This document shows, piece after piece, positions 1-6,193 of a stretch of DNA of 19,205 nucleotides; the stretch's first letter is position 1; every line of letters starts with the position of its first letter. Location: contig CAYLZW010000095.1 of assembly GCA_964388085.1 (NCBI GenBank), positions 1 through 19,205 of the forward strand. The letters run 5' to 3'. A program made the position numbers and the translations under genes. Origin of the DNA: CAYLZW01 sp964388085. GTDB lineage: Bacteria; Myxococcota; UBA727; CAYLZW01. The notes below the pieces were generated by a model. It searched no databases, was not told the DNA's origin, and saw only the letters and a list, made by a program, of their open reading frames with translations.

Positions 1-34
1 GCGTCGTGGTCTCTTCCTTGCGCATGAGGGCCAT
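1..34 (-). CDS. 5' end of an unidentified gene (possible bactofilin)
   Basis: On the minus strand an ATG at 34 is preceded by GAGGT with a 4-nt gap, a good ribosome binding site, and opens a frame reading MALMRKEETTT up to the window edge. Only 11 residues are visible, so no family can be assigned from sequence. The gene would follow parB in the same direction. In myxobacteria a polymer-forming bactofilin gene is often found beside parAB, and a short basic/acidic N-terminus would fit, but that is inference from context. A chance start is not excluded. Confidence 0.4.
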   Translation of the reverse strand, partial: MALMRKEETTT

Positions 35-123
35 GTCTACCTCGGGCGAGGTCGCCGTGCGCCTCGCTTCTATAGTTACGTGACAGACGAAGTGATGATC
101 TCGGTCAGAAGCAGCTCGGGCTC

Positions 124-188
124 GGGTACGGAAGGCGGGTACGGAAGGCAGGTACGGAGGGCAGGTACGGAGGGCGGGTACGGAGGGC
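124..188. repeat. Five tandem copies of a 13-bp repeat downstream of parB
   Basis: Five contiguous 13-bp units start at 124, 137, 150, 163 and 176. The consensus is (g/a)GGTACGGA(a/g)GGC. The first two units are identical (gggtacggaaggc), and the last three differ only at the first base and at one A/G position. A 13-bp period is incompatible with a uniform protein repeat, so the array is probably non-coding. It lies in the 245-bp gap between parB and the start of the next gene. Function is unknown; it could be a protein-binding array or a replication-slippage minisatellite. Confidence 0.9.
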
Positions 189-279
189 GGAGAGGCGCTG
201 GCTCCCGGCAGGGTTCTACGACAAAGCGTCCGCGCGCGCCCGGTACGCGCGCATGCCTCTTGCGCCGCGACCATCCGCC

Positions 280-1191
280 TCACACATGCATGCGCGCGAG
301 CACCTCGTCGAGGTGGTCGAGATCGTTGAAGTGCACCACGAGGGTGCCCCGGCCGCTCTTGTGCTTGATCTCGACCCGCGTGCCGAGGCCGCGCGTCAGC
401 CGATCCTTCAGCTCGCGCTCGGCCGCGCTCTCCGCCCGCTGGTCCTCGGCCTTCGGGGCCTGGGAGCCGCCGTCCGCGGCCGCGCCGTTCAGGCTCGCCT
501 TCCGCTGGGCAACGGCGCGCTCGGTCTCGCGGACGCTCCACCCCTTGCTCATGGCCTCGCGCGCGGCGCGCTCGATGTGTTTGCCGTCCTCGAGGGACAA
601 GAGCGCGCGCGCGTGCCCCATGGAGAGCTCCCGCGAGAGCACCAGCTGGCGCACCCCGTCCGGCAGCTTCAGCAGCCGCAGCGCGTTGGTCACCGTCGTG
701 CGGTCCTTGCCGACCGCCTTCGCGATGTCCGCCTGGCTGTGGCCGAACTGCTCGTGCAGCCGCTGGTAGGCCTCCGCCTCTTCGATGGGGTTCAGGTCCT
801 GGCGCTGCAGGTTCTCGACGAGCGCGAGCGTGAGCACGTCCTTCTCGGCGACCTCGATGACCACCGCGCGGATGCTCTTCAGGCCCGCCTTCTGCGACGC
901 GCGCCAGCGGCGCTCGCCGGCGACGATCTCGTACTGCTGCGGCGCCCGCTGGCGCACCACGATGGGCTGCAGCACGCCGTGCTCTTTGATGCTGGCGGCG
1001 AGCTCGTCGAGGCCGGCCTCTTCGAAGAGCTGGCGCGGCTGCCCGTCGCTCGGCAGCACCTCCTCGATGGCGAGCTCCACGAGACCCTTGCCCGTCGGGG
1101 CGGGCGCCGCCCCGGGCGCCGCGGGCGGCTTCGGCGGGATGAGCGCCGAGAGACCCCGGCCGAGGGAGCGGCGCTTGTCAGCGGTCGGCAT
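280..1191 (-). CDS. parB: Chromosome partitioning protein ParB (parS-binding CTPase clamp)
   Basis: A 303-residue ParB of usual chromosomal size. Residues 6-18 (KRRSLGRGLSALI) match the N-terminal peptide that stimulates the ParA ATPase. A proline/alanine linker follows (about 19-35). The CTP-binding part includes GERRWRA at 92-98 and ENLQRQDLNPIEEA at 126-139. A helix-turn-helix lies at about 152-173, and the C-terminal dimerisation segment ends the protein (about 255-303). The family loads at parS and slides as a CTP-dependent clamp, nucleating the partition complex near the origin. The ATG has AGGAGA a few bases upstream. It lies 23 bp after parA and is surely co-transcribed with it. Consensus parS sites occur at 2324 and 3562. 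Confidence 0.97.
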   Translation of the reverse strand: MPTADKRRSLGRGLSALIPPKPPAAPGAAPAPTGKGLVELAIEEVLPSDGQPRQLFEEAGLDELAASIKEHGVLQPIVVRQRAPQQYEIVAGERRWRASQKAGLKSIRAVVIEVAEKDVLTLALVENLQRQDLNPIEEAEAYQRLHEQFGHSQADIAKAVGKDRTTVTNALRLLKLPDGVRQLVLSRELSMGHARALLSLEDGKHIERAAREAMSKGWSVRETERAVAQRKASLNGAAADGGSQAPKAEDQRAESAAERELKDRLTRGLGTRVEIKHKSGRGTLVVHFNDLDHLDEVLARMHV

Positions 1192-1214
1192 CAGCTTCTC
1201 CTGGCTCCGAGACG

Positions 1215-2174
1215 CTAGACGGAGGGTGTCTGCGAAGGCTGCTTGACGGCGCCGTTCGCGGGCTCGTCCGCGGCGACAGCGTCCGCGGCGACAGCGTCCG
1301 CGGCGACAGCGTCCGTGGCGACAGCGTCCGTGGCGACAGCGGGCGCGGCGACAGCGTCCGCGGCGACAGCGGGCGTGGCGCTCTCGCTCGCGACGCCCAG
1401 GGCCTTGCCGATGAGCCCACGCTGATCGAGCTCCTCGGCCAGCACCATGTACGCCTGCGCGCCACGCGAGGCGACGTCGTAGAGCAGGGCGGGCTTGCCG
1501 TGGCTCGGCGCCTCCGACAGTCGCACATTTCTGGGAATGACGGTCTCACACACCTGCCCGGGAAAGTGCGCCCGCACCTCCTCCACCACCTGGTGGCTGA
1601 GGTTGTTTCGCGCGTCGTACATGGTGAGCAGGATGCCATCGAGCGTCAGGCTCTCGTTCAGAGAGCCGCGCACGAGGTCGATGGTCTTGAGCAGGTGGGA
1701 GAGGCCCTCGAGCGCGTAGTACTCGCACTGCAGCGGGATGAGCACGCCGTCGGAGGCGGTCAACGCGTTGATGGTGAGGAGGCCGAGGGAGGGGGGGCAG
1801 TCGAGCAGGATGACGGAGTAGTCATCGACGACGGGAGCGAGCGCCTTCTTCAGTCGGGTCTCGCGCGCGAGCGCGCCGACGAGCTCGATCTCGGCGCCGA
1901 TGAGCTGCGTGTTGCTCGGCAGGATCTCGAGGCCGGGGACGAGGGTCTCGCGCACGACCGAACGGAGGGAGGCTGCGTCGATGAGCACGTGGTAGACGGT
2001 CTGCTCGTCGGGGCCGGGGAAGATGCCGATACCGCTGCCGGCGTTGCCCTGCGGGTCCATGTCGATGAGGAGCACGCGCTTGCCCTGCGCCGCCAGGGAG
2101 GACGCGAGGTTTACGGATGTTGTGGTCTTGCCCACGCCACCCTTTTGGTTCGCGATGGCGATGACCCTACCCAT
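1215..2174 (-). CDS. parA: Chromosome partitioning ATPase ParA (Soj) with repetitive C-terminal tail
   Basis: A deviant-Walker ATPase of the ParA/Soj/MinD superfamily. It has KGGVGKTT at 11-18 with signature lysine 11, Walker A' DMDPQGN at 38-44, and Walker B VILLDCPPSLG ending near 131 (Asp125). In this family the ATP-bound dimer binds DNA non-specifically, and ParB stimulates hydrolysis to move origins. The catalytic domain ends near residue 262, the usual family length. Beyond it a tail of about 57 residues contains A-V-A-(A/T)-(D/P) pentapeptide repeats (about 268-303), encoded by a 15-bp tandem DNA repeat. The ATG at 2174 has AGGAG six bases upstream. parB follows 23 bp downstream. Its leader contains parS-like 13-bp repeats and a parS site. 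Confidence 0.97.
   Translation of the reverse strand: MGRVIAIANQKGGVGKTTTSVNLASSLAAQGKRVLLIDMDPQGNAGSGIGIFPGPDEQTVYHVLIDAASLRSVVRETLVPGLEILPSNTQLIGAEIELVGALARETRLKKALAPVVDDYSVILLDCPPSLGLLTINALTASDGVLIPLQCEYYALEGLSHLLKTIDLVRGSLNESLTLDGILLTMYDARNNLSHQVVEEVRAHFPGQVCETVIPRNVRLSEAPSHGKPALLYDVASRGAQAYMVLAEELDQRGLIGKALGVASESATPAVAADAVAAPAVATDAVATDAVAADAVAADAVAADEPANGAVKQPSQTPSV
1267..1371. repeat. 15-bp tandem repeat inside parA (seven units)
   Basis: Seven contiguous 15-bp units run from 1267, with consensus (plus strand) tccgcggcgacagcg. Variants have tccgtgg or ggcgcgg at the left side, and a partial eighth unit follows. The period is in frame, so each unit encodes five residues of the ParA tail (A-V-A-A/T-D or P). 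The near-identity of the units suggests recent expansion by slippage or unequal recombination. Confidence 0.93.
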
Positions 2175-2232
2175 GGGAAGCTCCTACGGCGGTGGGGGGC
2201 GTCTTAGCCTGAAGGGGGGCGAAAGAAAAGCG

Positions 2233-2298
2233 CACTTCACGGGAACGCTTCACGGCAAACACTTCACGGGAACACTTCACGGGAACACTTCACGGCAA
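2233..2298. repeat. 13-bp direct repeats (parS-like iterons) upstream of parA
   Basis: Five 13-bp units occur at 2233-2245, 2246-2258, 2260-2272, 2273-2285 and 2286-2298, with one extra A between units two and three. Consensus is CACTTCACGG(G/C)AA. The TTCACG and GAA parts coincide with the parS sequence GTTTCACGTGAAAC (about 9 of 14 positions), so these look like degenerate parS half-sites. They lie 59-124 bp upstream of the parA start, where the parAB promoter or leader should be, and 25 bp from a true parS. They may act as an operator for ParB or another protein; the function is inferred. Confidence 0.88.
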
Positions 2299-2323
2299 CC
2301 GGAAACGAAAGACGCGACCGAAC

Positions 2324-2337
2324 GTTCCACGTGAAAC
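2324..2337. promoter_or_regulatory. parS: parS site 1
   Basis: GTTCCACGTGAAAC matches the bacterial parS consensus (GTTnCACGTGAAAC) with its central CACGTG palindrome. It sits four bases beyond the rsmG stop codon, between rsmG and parA. An identical 14-mer occurs at 3562. It should be a ParB loading site. Confidence 0.93.
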
Positions 2338-2341
2338 CTCC

Positions 2342-2998
2342 CTATCGCCGCTGCGCGACCAACACCGCCCGCTCGGGCAGACCCACCGCGCGGTACTCCA
2401 CTCGCGCTCCACCCGCGAAGGGCTCCGTGTGCAGCCGCTCCCTCCACGCTGCCTCATCCGGGGCGCCCCCCACCCAAGCCCCCAACCATCCCCCGGGGCG
2501 AAGCAACCTCCCAAGCGCCGGCAAACGTTCCCACGGCAGGGTCGCTCGGCTGATAACGCCATCCGCCGCCGCCGCCACGTCCTCCAAGCGACCGTTCTCG
2601 ACCCGCACGTTCTGAAGCCCAAGCTCCCGCGCGACCCGCTGAAGAAACGAGGCTCGCTTCCGCGCCGCCTCCACCAGCACGATGTCCCGATCGGGCCAGA
2701 GCAGCGCCGCCGGGATCCCCGGAAACCCCGCGCCGCTCCCGACGTCTACAATGACTCGACCGAGCTCCGGCGCGGCGGACTCGAACGCCACGAGGCCCGC
2801 CAGAGAATCGGCCCAATGGCGGCGGGCGACCTCCCGCGGCTCCTCCAGGCGGGTGAGGTTGTGCACCCGGTTCCAGCGCAGCAACAGCTCCGCGTGAGCC
2901 ACCAACCCGCGCCGCTGATGCTCGACCAGGCGCGGCAACGCCGGGTTCTCCGCCAGCATCTCCGCCAGCGCGTCGGCCAGCGTCTGCGGCGCGCTCAT
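2342..2998 (-). CDS. rsmG: 16S rRNA (guanine527-N7)-methyltransferase RsmG (GidB)
   Basis: A 218-residue class I SAM methyltransferase of the RsmG family, which methylates N7 of G527 in 16S rRNA. Visible signatures are HWADSL (61-66), the SAM-binding loop DVGSGAGFPGIP (85-96), the acidic residue E110 at the end of the next strand, and ISRA (about 149-152). The chosen ATG (2998) overlaps the dtd stop as ATGA and has GGAG eight bases upstream, which implies translational coupling. An ATG eight codons further upstream lies inside dtd and is less likely. rsmG next to parAB is a classic origin-proximal arrangement. parS site 1 lies directly after the stop codon. Confidence 0.95.
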   Translation of the reverse strand: MSAPQTLADALAEMLAENPALPRLVEHQRRGLVAHAELLLRWNRVHNLTRLEEPREVARRHWADSLAGLVAFESAAPELGRVIVDVGSGAGFPGIPAALLWPDRDIVLVEAARKRASFLQRVARELGLQNVRVENGRLEDVAAAADGVISRATLPWERLPALGRLLRPGGWLGAWVGGAPDEAAWRERLHTEPFAGGARVEYRAVGLPERAVLVAQRR

Positions 2999-3441
2999 GA
3001 GCGGCTCCGGCTGTCGAGCCACAACGTCACCGGCCCGTCGTTCACGAGCTCGACCTGCATGTGCGCCCCGAAGCGTCCGGTGGCTACGGGGACCGAGCGC
3101 CCGATCTCCGCGACGAGAGCGTCAAACATGACCCTGGCGCGCACTGGCTCCATGGCGCCTCCGAACGAGGGCCGGGTGCCTTTGCCGACGTCCGCGCAGA
3201 GCGTGAACTGGCTCACGAGCAGCATCGCGCCGCCGACCTCGACGAGCGAGCGGTTCATCTTCCCCGCGTCGTCCGGATAGATGCGCAGGCCGAGGAGCTT
3301 GCGAACGAGCCACGCGCGGTCGGCATCGGTGTCCCCCGCCGCGACACCGACCAACGTGAGCATGCCGGGGCCGACGGACCCGACCTCTTCCCCCGCCACC
3401 CGCACCCGGGCGCTCGACACCCGCTGCACCAACGCGCGCAC
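2995..3441 (-). CDS. dtd: D-aminoacyl-tRNA deacylase (Dtd)
   Basis: A 148-residue protein of typical Dtd length that hydrolyses D-amino acids mischarged onto tRNA. It starts MRALVQRVSSARV. It carries the active-site segment SQFTLCAD (77-84) and the cross-subunit Gly-cisPro motif NDGPVT (134-139). The GTG start at 3441 is chosen because it matches the family N-terminus and has GAGGTGA about five bases upstream; the frame is open further upstream but that part is unrelated to Dtd. It overlaps rsmG by 4 bp (ATGA), so the two are probably translated together. Confidence 0.95.
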   Translation of the reverse strand: MRALVQRVSSARVRVAGEEVGSVGPGMLTLVGVAAGDTDADRAWLVRKLLGLRIYPDDAGKMNRSLVEVGGAMLLVSQFTLCADVGKGTRPSFGGAMEPVRARVMFDALVAEIGRSVPVATGRFGAHMQVELVNDGPVTLWLDSRSRS

Positions 3442-3561
3442 CCGCTCACCTCGTTCGCCCGGCCTCAGCCACCTGTCGCCTCTGTCTCTTTCGCCTGCCG
3501 GGCCTCGAGAGGTCAAAGGAAACTGCAACGGGCAGCGCAGGAAGCCCGCCTCTCGCGAGAC

Positions 3562-3575
3562 GTTCCACGTGAAAC
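3562..3575. promoter_or_regulatory. parS: parS site 2
   Basis: GTTCCACGTGAAAC is identical to the site at 2324 and matches the parS consensus. The next two bases (CT) also match site 1. It lies upstream of dtd, about 1.2 kb from site 1. Two identical copies in non-coding DNA around a parAB cluster make chance unlikely. Confidence 0.93.
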
Positions 3576-3642
3576 CTACCGGCCGACTCCCGCACCTTGG
3601 GCAACGGACCCGCCAGCGCGCGATACCGCGGTGTCGAGAGAA

Positions 3643-3711
3643 GCGCCAAGGCGCCAAGACCCAGACCCCCCAACCGAAGGGGAGCCTCGGGCAGACTTGG
3701 CGCCTTGGCGC
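3643..3711 (-). terminator. Perfect 16-bp inverted repeat, probable terminator of the comEA-like operon
   Basis: The left arm GCGCCAAGGCGCCAAG (3643-3658) is perfectly complementary to the right arm at 3696-3711, with a 37-nt loop containing further C-run/G-run pairing. Each arm is itself a duplicated GCGCCAAG. It starts 36 nt downstream of the comEA-like stop codon, so transcription termination is the likely role. No U-tract follows on either strand, so it may not be a canonical intrinsic terminator. A protein-binding or recombination site is an alternative. Confidence 0.65.
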
Positions 3712-3747
3712 ACCCGGCCAACGCGCGCGGTCGCGTCTACGCCCCGG

Positions 3748-4149
3748 TCAGGACCGCGGCTGTGTCGTGGGCCCGCTCGGGGGTGCGGCCGGTGGCCTCG
3801 GGCGAACCCGCGGCAGTGGCGCCACGTAGATCAGCGGCCGCAGCCGCTCGAGCGTCTTGGTCCCGATCCCGCGGATGCGCAGCAGCTGGGTGACGCGGGT
3901 GAAGCGCCGCTGCTCTCGGTACGCGATGATCGCCTCCGCCTTCTTCGGCCCGATGCCCGGGAGGGTGCAGAGCTCCTCCACGTCCGCGCTGTTCAGCTCC
4001 ACCCGGTCGCTCGCCTGCTTCTCTGCCGCCGCCGAGGTCCCGGACGCCGGGCTCGACCACGCCGGCGCGGACACGAAGAAGCACGCGAGCAACCCGACCA
4101 GCGCCAGGCACGACCGCCAAGGCCTGCGAGCCTGCCGCGCCGCCTTCAC
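3748..4149 (-). CDS. ComEA-like secreted helix-hairpin-helix DNA-binding protein
   Basis: A 133-residue protein with a basic N-terminus and hydrophobic stretch forming a signal peptide (about 1-33, ending near SAPAWSSP). A ComEA-type double helix-hairpin-helix domain follows (about 49-110), with LPGIGPKKAEAI at 63-74 and RIRGIGTKTLERL at 91-103. The tail is proline/arginine-rich. ComEA proteins bind double-stranded DNA in the periplasm or on the surface during transformation; HhH pairs bind the DNA backbone. The GTG start at 4149 overlaps the upstream stop as GTGA and gives the signal peptide, so it is preferred over the longer open frame. No other competence gene is nearby, so a role in uptake is inferred only. 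Confidence 0.85.
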   Translation of the reverse strand: MKAARQARRPWRSCLALVGLLACFFVSAPAWSSPASGTSAAAEKQASDRVELNSADVEELCTLPGIGPKKAEAIIAYREQRRFTRVTQLLRIRGIGTKTLERLRPLIYVAPLPRVRPRPPAAPPSGPTTQPRS

Positions 4150-4391
4150 GCCGCCACCTGCGCGCGGCTGTTGCCGGCCGTGTCCCCCGCGTCGCGGGGC
4201 TTCGGGTCGCGCATCTGCAACCGGCCGTTGACGGGGATGGCGCTCAGCTCCAGCGACCAGGATCCGTCGCGGTTCTGAAAGGCGACGCCGATCTTGGTCC
4301 ACCAGCTCTTGTTGCGGCCGGTGTCCGGGTCCTGCACCTCGCTGTCCTCGACCATCCAGAGGTGCTTGTAGGTCGGCTTGAACTCACTCAT
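4146..4391 (-). CDS. Small conserved-looking protein of unknown function
   Basis: An 81-residue soluble protein starting MSEFKPTYKHLWMVEDSE, with a central aromatic segment WWTKIGVAFQNRDGSWSLEL (about 30-49) followed by SAIPVNGRLQMRDP. I do not recognise a named family; the compact W/F/G-rich beta-type pattern suggests a small beta-sheet fold. The ATG has GGAGGAG eight bases upstream, a strong ribosome binding site. Its TGA overlaps the GTG of the comEA-like gene by 2 bases (GTGA), so the two are translationally coupled and may work together. There is no signal peptide or membrane segment. Confidence 0.8.
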   Translation of the reverse strand: MSEFKPTYKHLWMVEDSEVQDPDTGRNKSWWTKIGVAFQNRDGSWSLELSAIPVNGRLQMRDPKPRDAGDTAGNSRAQVAA

Positions 4392-5040
4392 GGGTCACGC
4401 TCCTCCGCCGCGAGCGCATCTTGGGCAAACGCGGTGCCAAGGGCGAGCGCCGCCCGCCGGGCGCCCTTGGCGAAGCGGCGCATTCGTGCCGTCCCGACCG
4501 CGGAACAAGGAGCGCACAAACTATCTCCTCCCCCTATGCGTCCATATCCCACCCCTGTGGGAAAGTCCGGGGACATGAGCCAAATCACTTTCCATAACAG
4601 ACACTTACAGAGAGGTCACAAACCACAGGCCCTGTGGGAACAGAGAAACCGGAGGCGCTCGGTCGATCGCCGCGGCGACCGGCAATCCCCATCGCCAGGC
4701 ACAACGCCTGGGGGAAAGCCGGGGAAGACGGCAGGCGCGCGTCGGCGAACAGGTTGTCCCCACCGGCGCGCAGGGGTCTCTCCCCGGCCCGAGCGCGCAG
4801 AAAGCGCATGGAGTTGAGGGGGTACGCGGTTTCCCCACACTCCACACCCCTGATGATGGAGGGGTGAAAATTAAATTACCGGTTCTTCTCTTAGCGCCGC
4901 GCCTTCTCCCCACGCATCTCCGCTTCCCGACGACGCCAAGCGTTGCTACAAGCGCGACGACGCCACTCGCGGCGAGCTTCGCACCCTCGGCACAGGGCCG
5001 CACGGGGTCGAGGCCGCCGTCTTCCGGTCGAGGTGCTCCA
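4392..5040. other. 649-bp gene-free region upstream of dnaN; candidate replication origin
   Basis: No gene is supportable here; open frames are shadows of the GC bias. The part from 4547 to 4880 carries several DnaA-box-like 9-mers two mismatches from TTATCCACA: TTTCCCACA (minus, 4556-4564), TTGTCCCCA (plus, 4754-4762) and TTCCCCACA (plus, 4831-4839). It also has short dyads and an AT-rich patch around 4866-4880. Position beside dnaN and near rsmG-parAB-parS fits oriC. No perfect DnaA box was found and dnaA is not in the window, so this is a hypothesis. Promoters for dnaN and for the leftward small gene should also lie here. Confidence 0.4.
4547..4714. repeat. Short dyads and CCTG(T/G)GGGAA repeats in the candidate origin
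   Basis: The 11-mer CCCTGTGGGAA occurs at 4553-4563 and 4630-4640, and a one-mismatch core (CCTGGGGGAA) occurs near 4707. Three perfect 6-bp dyads overlap them: TCCCAC/GTGGGA (4547-4562), CCACAG/CTGTGG (4623-4637) and CCAGGC/GCCTGG (4695-4711). The reverse complement of the repeated core, TTCCCACAGG, resembles the right half of a DnaA box. Confidence 0.75.
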
Positions 5041-6174
5041 GTGGAGCTGCGCATCCCCGTCGCTGAGCTCAGCCGCGCGCTGTCCATGATGCAGGGCATC
5101 GTGCAGCGCAAGAACACGATGCCCATCCTGGCGAACGTGCTGCTCGAGGTCGCGACCACGAGCGAAGGCGAGGGCCGGCTCACCTTGAGCGCCACGGACC
5201 TCGACGTGGCCATGCGCACCGAGCGTCCCTGCGAGGCGCTGCAAGCGGGCTCCGTCACCGTGCCGGCGCGCGCGCTCTCCGACATGGTGCGCGTGCTGCC
5301 CGGGCCGGACGTCACGCTCAAGCGGCTCAGCAACCACCACGTCGAGGTGAAGAGCGGGCGCACCAAGGCCAAGCTCATGGGCCTCAGCGCCGAGGAGTAC
5401 CCGAGCCTGCCGTCGTATGACGAGGTGAAGTTCATCTCTGTCGACGCCAAGGTGTTCTCGCACATGGTCGACAAGACGCTGTACGCGGCCAGCACGGACG
5501 AGACCCGCTACAACCTGAACGGCGTGCTGTTCGAGCCGAAGGCGGACGACCCGGGCGGCGTGACCATGGTGGCCACCGACGGTCATCGCCTCGTGCGCAC
5601 CGAGCGCAGCTTCGAGGGCGCGGACTTCGGCGCGAGCAAGTCGGTGATCCTGCCGCGCAAGGGCGTGGGCGAGCTGAAGCGCTTGTTCGACGTCGCCGAT
5701 GACAGCGATCCGCTCGAGATCGGCTTCTTCGAGAACCACGCGGTCATGAGGCGCGGCGGCACCATCCTCGGCATGCGGCTCATCGACGGCGCCTTCCCTG
5801 ACTACAAGCAGGTCGTGCCGAAGCTCGCCGACAAGGTGGTGCGCATCTCGCGGGCGGACACCGTCGACAGCTTGAAGCGCGTCTCCGTGCTGGCCAGCGA
5901 CAAGACGCAGCCGGTCAAGCTCGCGCTCTCGAAGGACAAGCTCACGGTGTCGTGCTCGAACCCCGACGCGGGCGAGATCACCGACGACGTGCCGGTCGAG
6001 TACGGCGGCGAGGACATCGACGTCGCCTTCAACGCGCGCTACCTCGTGGAGGCGCTCGCCAGCCTCGACGACACCAACGTGCTCTTGAAGCTCACCGACA
6101 ACCTGTCGCCCGGGCTGCTGGTCGGCGTCGACGAGCCGCACCATCTGTGCGTCGTCATGCCGATGCGCCTCTGA
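5041..6174 (+). CDS. dnaN: DNA polymerase III beta subunit (sliding clamp)
   Basis: A 377-residue beta clamp of standard length that encircles DNA as a dimer and tethers DNA polymerase III. The N-terminus ELRIPVAELSRALSMMQGIVQRK and the segment MPILANVLLE are characteristic, as are the middle motif ATDGHRLV and the C-terminal VVMPMRL. Three DnaN repeats cover about 1-125, 126-250 and 251-377. The GTG at 5041 is preferred because it matches the family start and has GAGGTG about five bases upstream; the frame is open to a GTG at 4864, but those extra 59 residues are unlike DnaN. dnaA is not adjacent upstream, unlike the common dnaA-dnaN order. Confidence 0.96.
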   Translation: MELRIPVAELSRALSMMQGIVQRKNTMPILANVLLEVATTSEGEGRLTLSATDLDVAMRTERPCEALQAGSVTVPARALSDMVRVLPGPDVTLKRLSNHHVEVKSGRTKAKLMGLSAEEYPSLPSYDEVKFISVDAKVFSHMVDKTLYAASTDETRYNLNGVLFEPKADDPGGVTMVATDGHRLVRTERSFEGADFGASKSVILPRKGVGELKRLFDVADDSDPLEIGFFENHAVMRRGGTILGMRLIDGAFPDYKQVVPKLADKVVRISRADTVDSLKRVSVLASDKTQPVKLALSKDKLTVSCSNPDAGEITDDVPVEYGGEDIDVAFNARYLVEALASLDDTNVLLKLTDNLSPGLLVGVDEPHHLCVVMPMRL

Positions 6175-6193
6175 GCGGCGTCGTGGACGCGCG

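Larger units (their letters stand above)
3442..3747. other. Intergenic region with parS and a long hairpin
   Basis: This 306-bp stretch between the comEA-like gene and dtd has no supportable gene. It contains parS site 2 (3562-3575) and a perfect 16-bp inverted repeat (3643-3711). The promoter for dtd-rsmG, and perhaps parAB, should lie here, but no convincing -35/-10 pair could be picked by eye. Confidence 0.7.

Noticed and set aside
124..188. CRISPR-like array
   Set aside because: Units are 13 bp and directly contiguous, with no spacers and no cas genes nearby.
80..769. Plus-strand frames over the 13-bp array and antisense to parB
   Set aside because: Low-complexity Arg/Ser composition, opposite a certain parB gene; the 13-bp period changes frame at each unit.
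4864..5040. 59-residue N-terminal extension of DnaN from the GTG at 4864
   Set aside because: The extension is unlike DnaN, while GTG 5041 has a good ribosome site and gives the standard clamp N-terminus.
4891..6144. 417-codon open frame antisense to dnaN, and similar long antisense frames opposite the methyltransferase/MTHFR (6155-7462), NRPS (13912-15327) and activator genes
   Set aside because: These are Arg/Ala/His-rich frames with no recognisable domains, mirroring genes with clear homology; typical shadows of high third-position GC.
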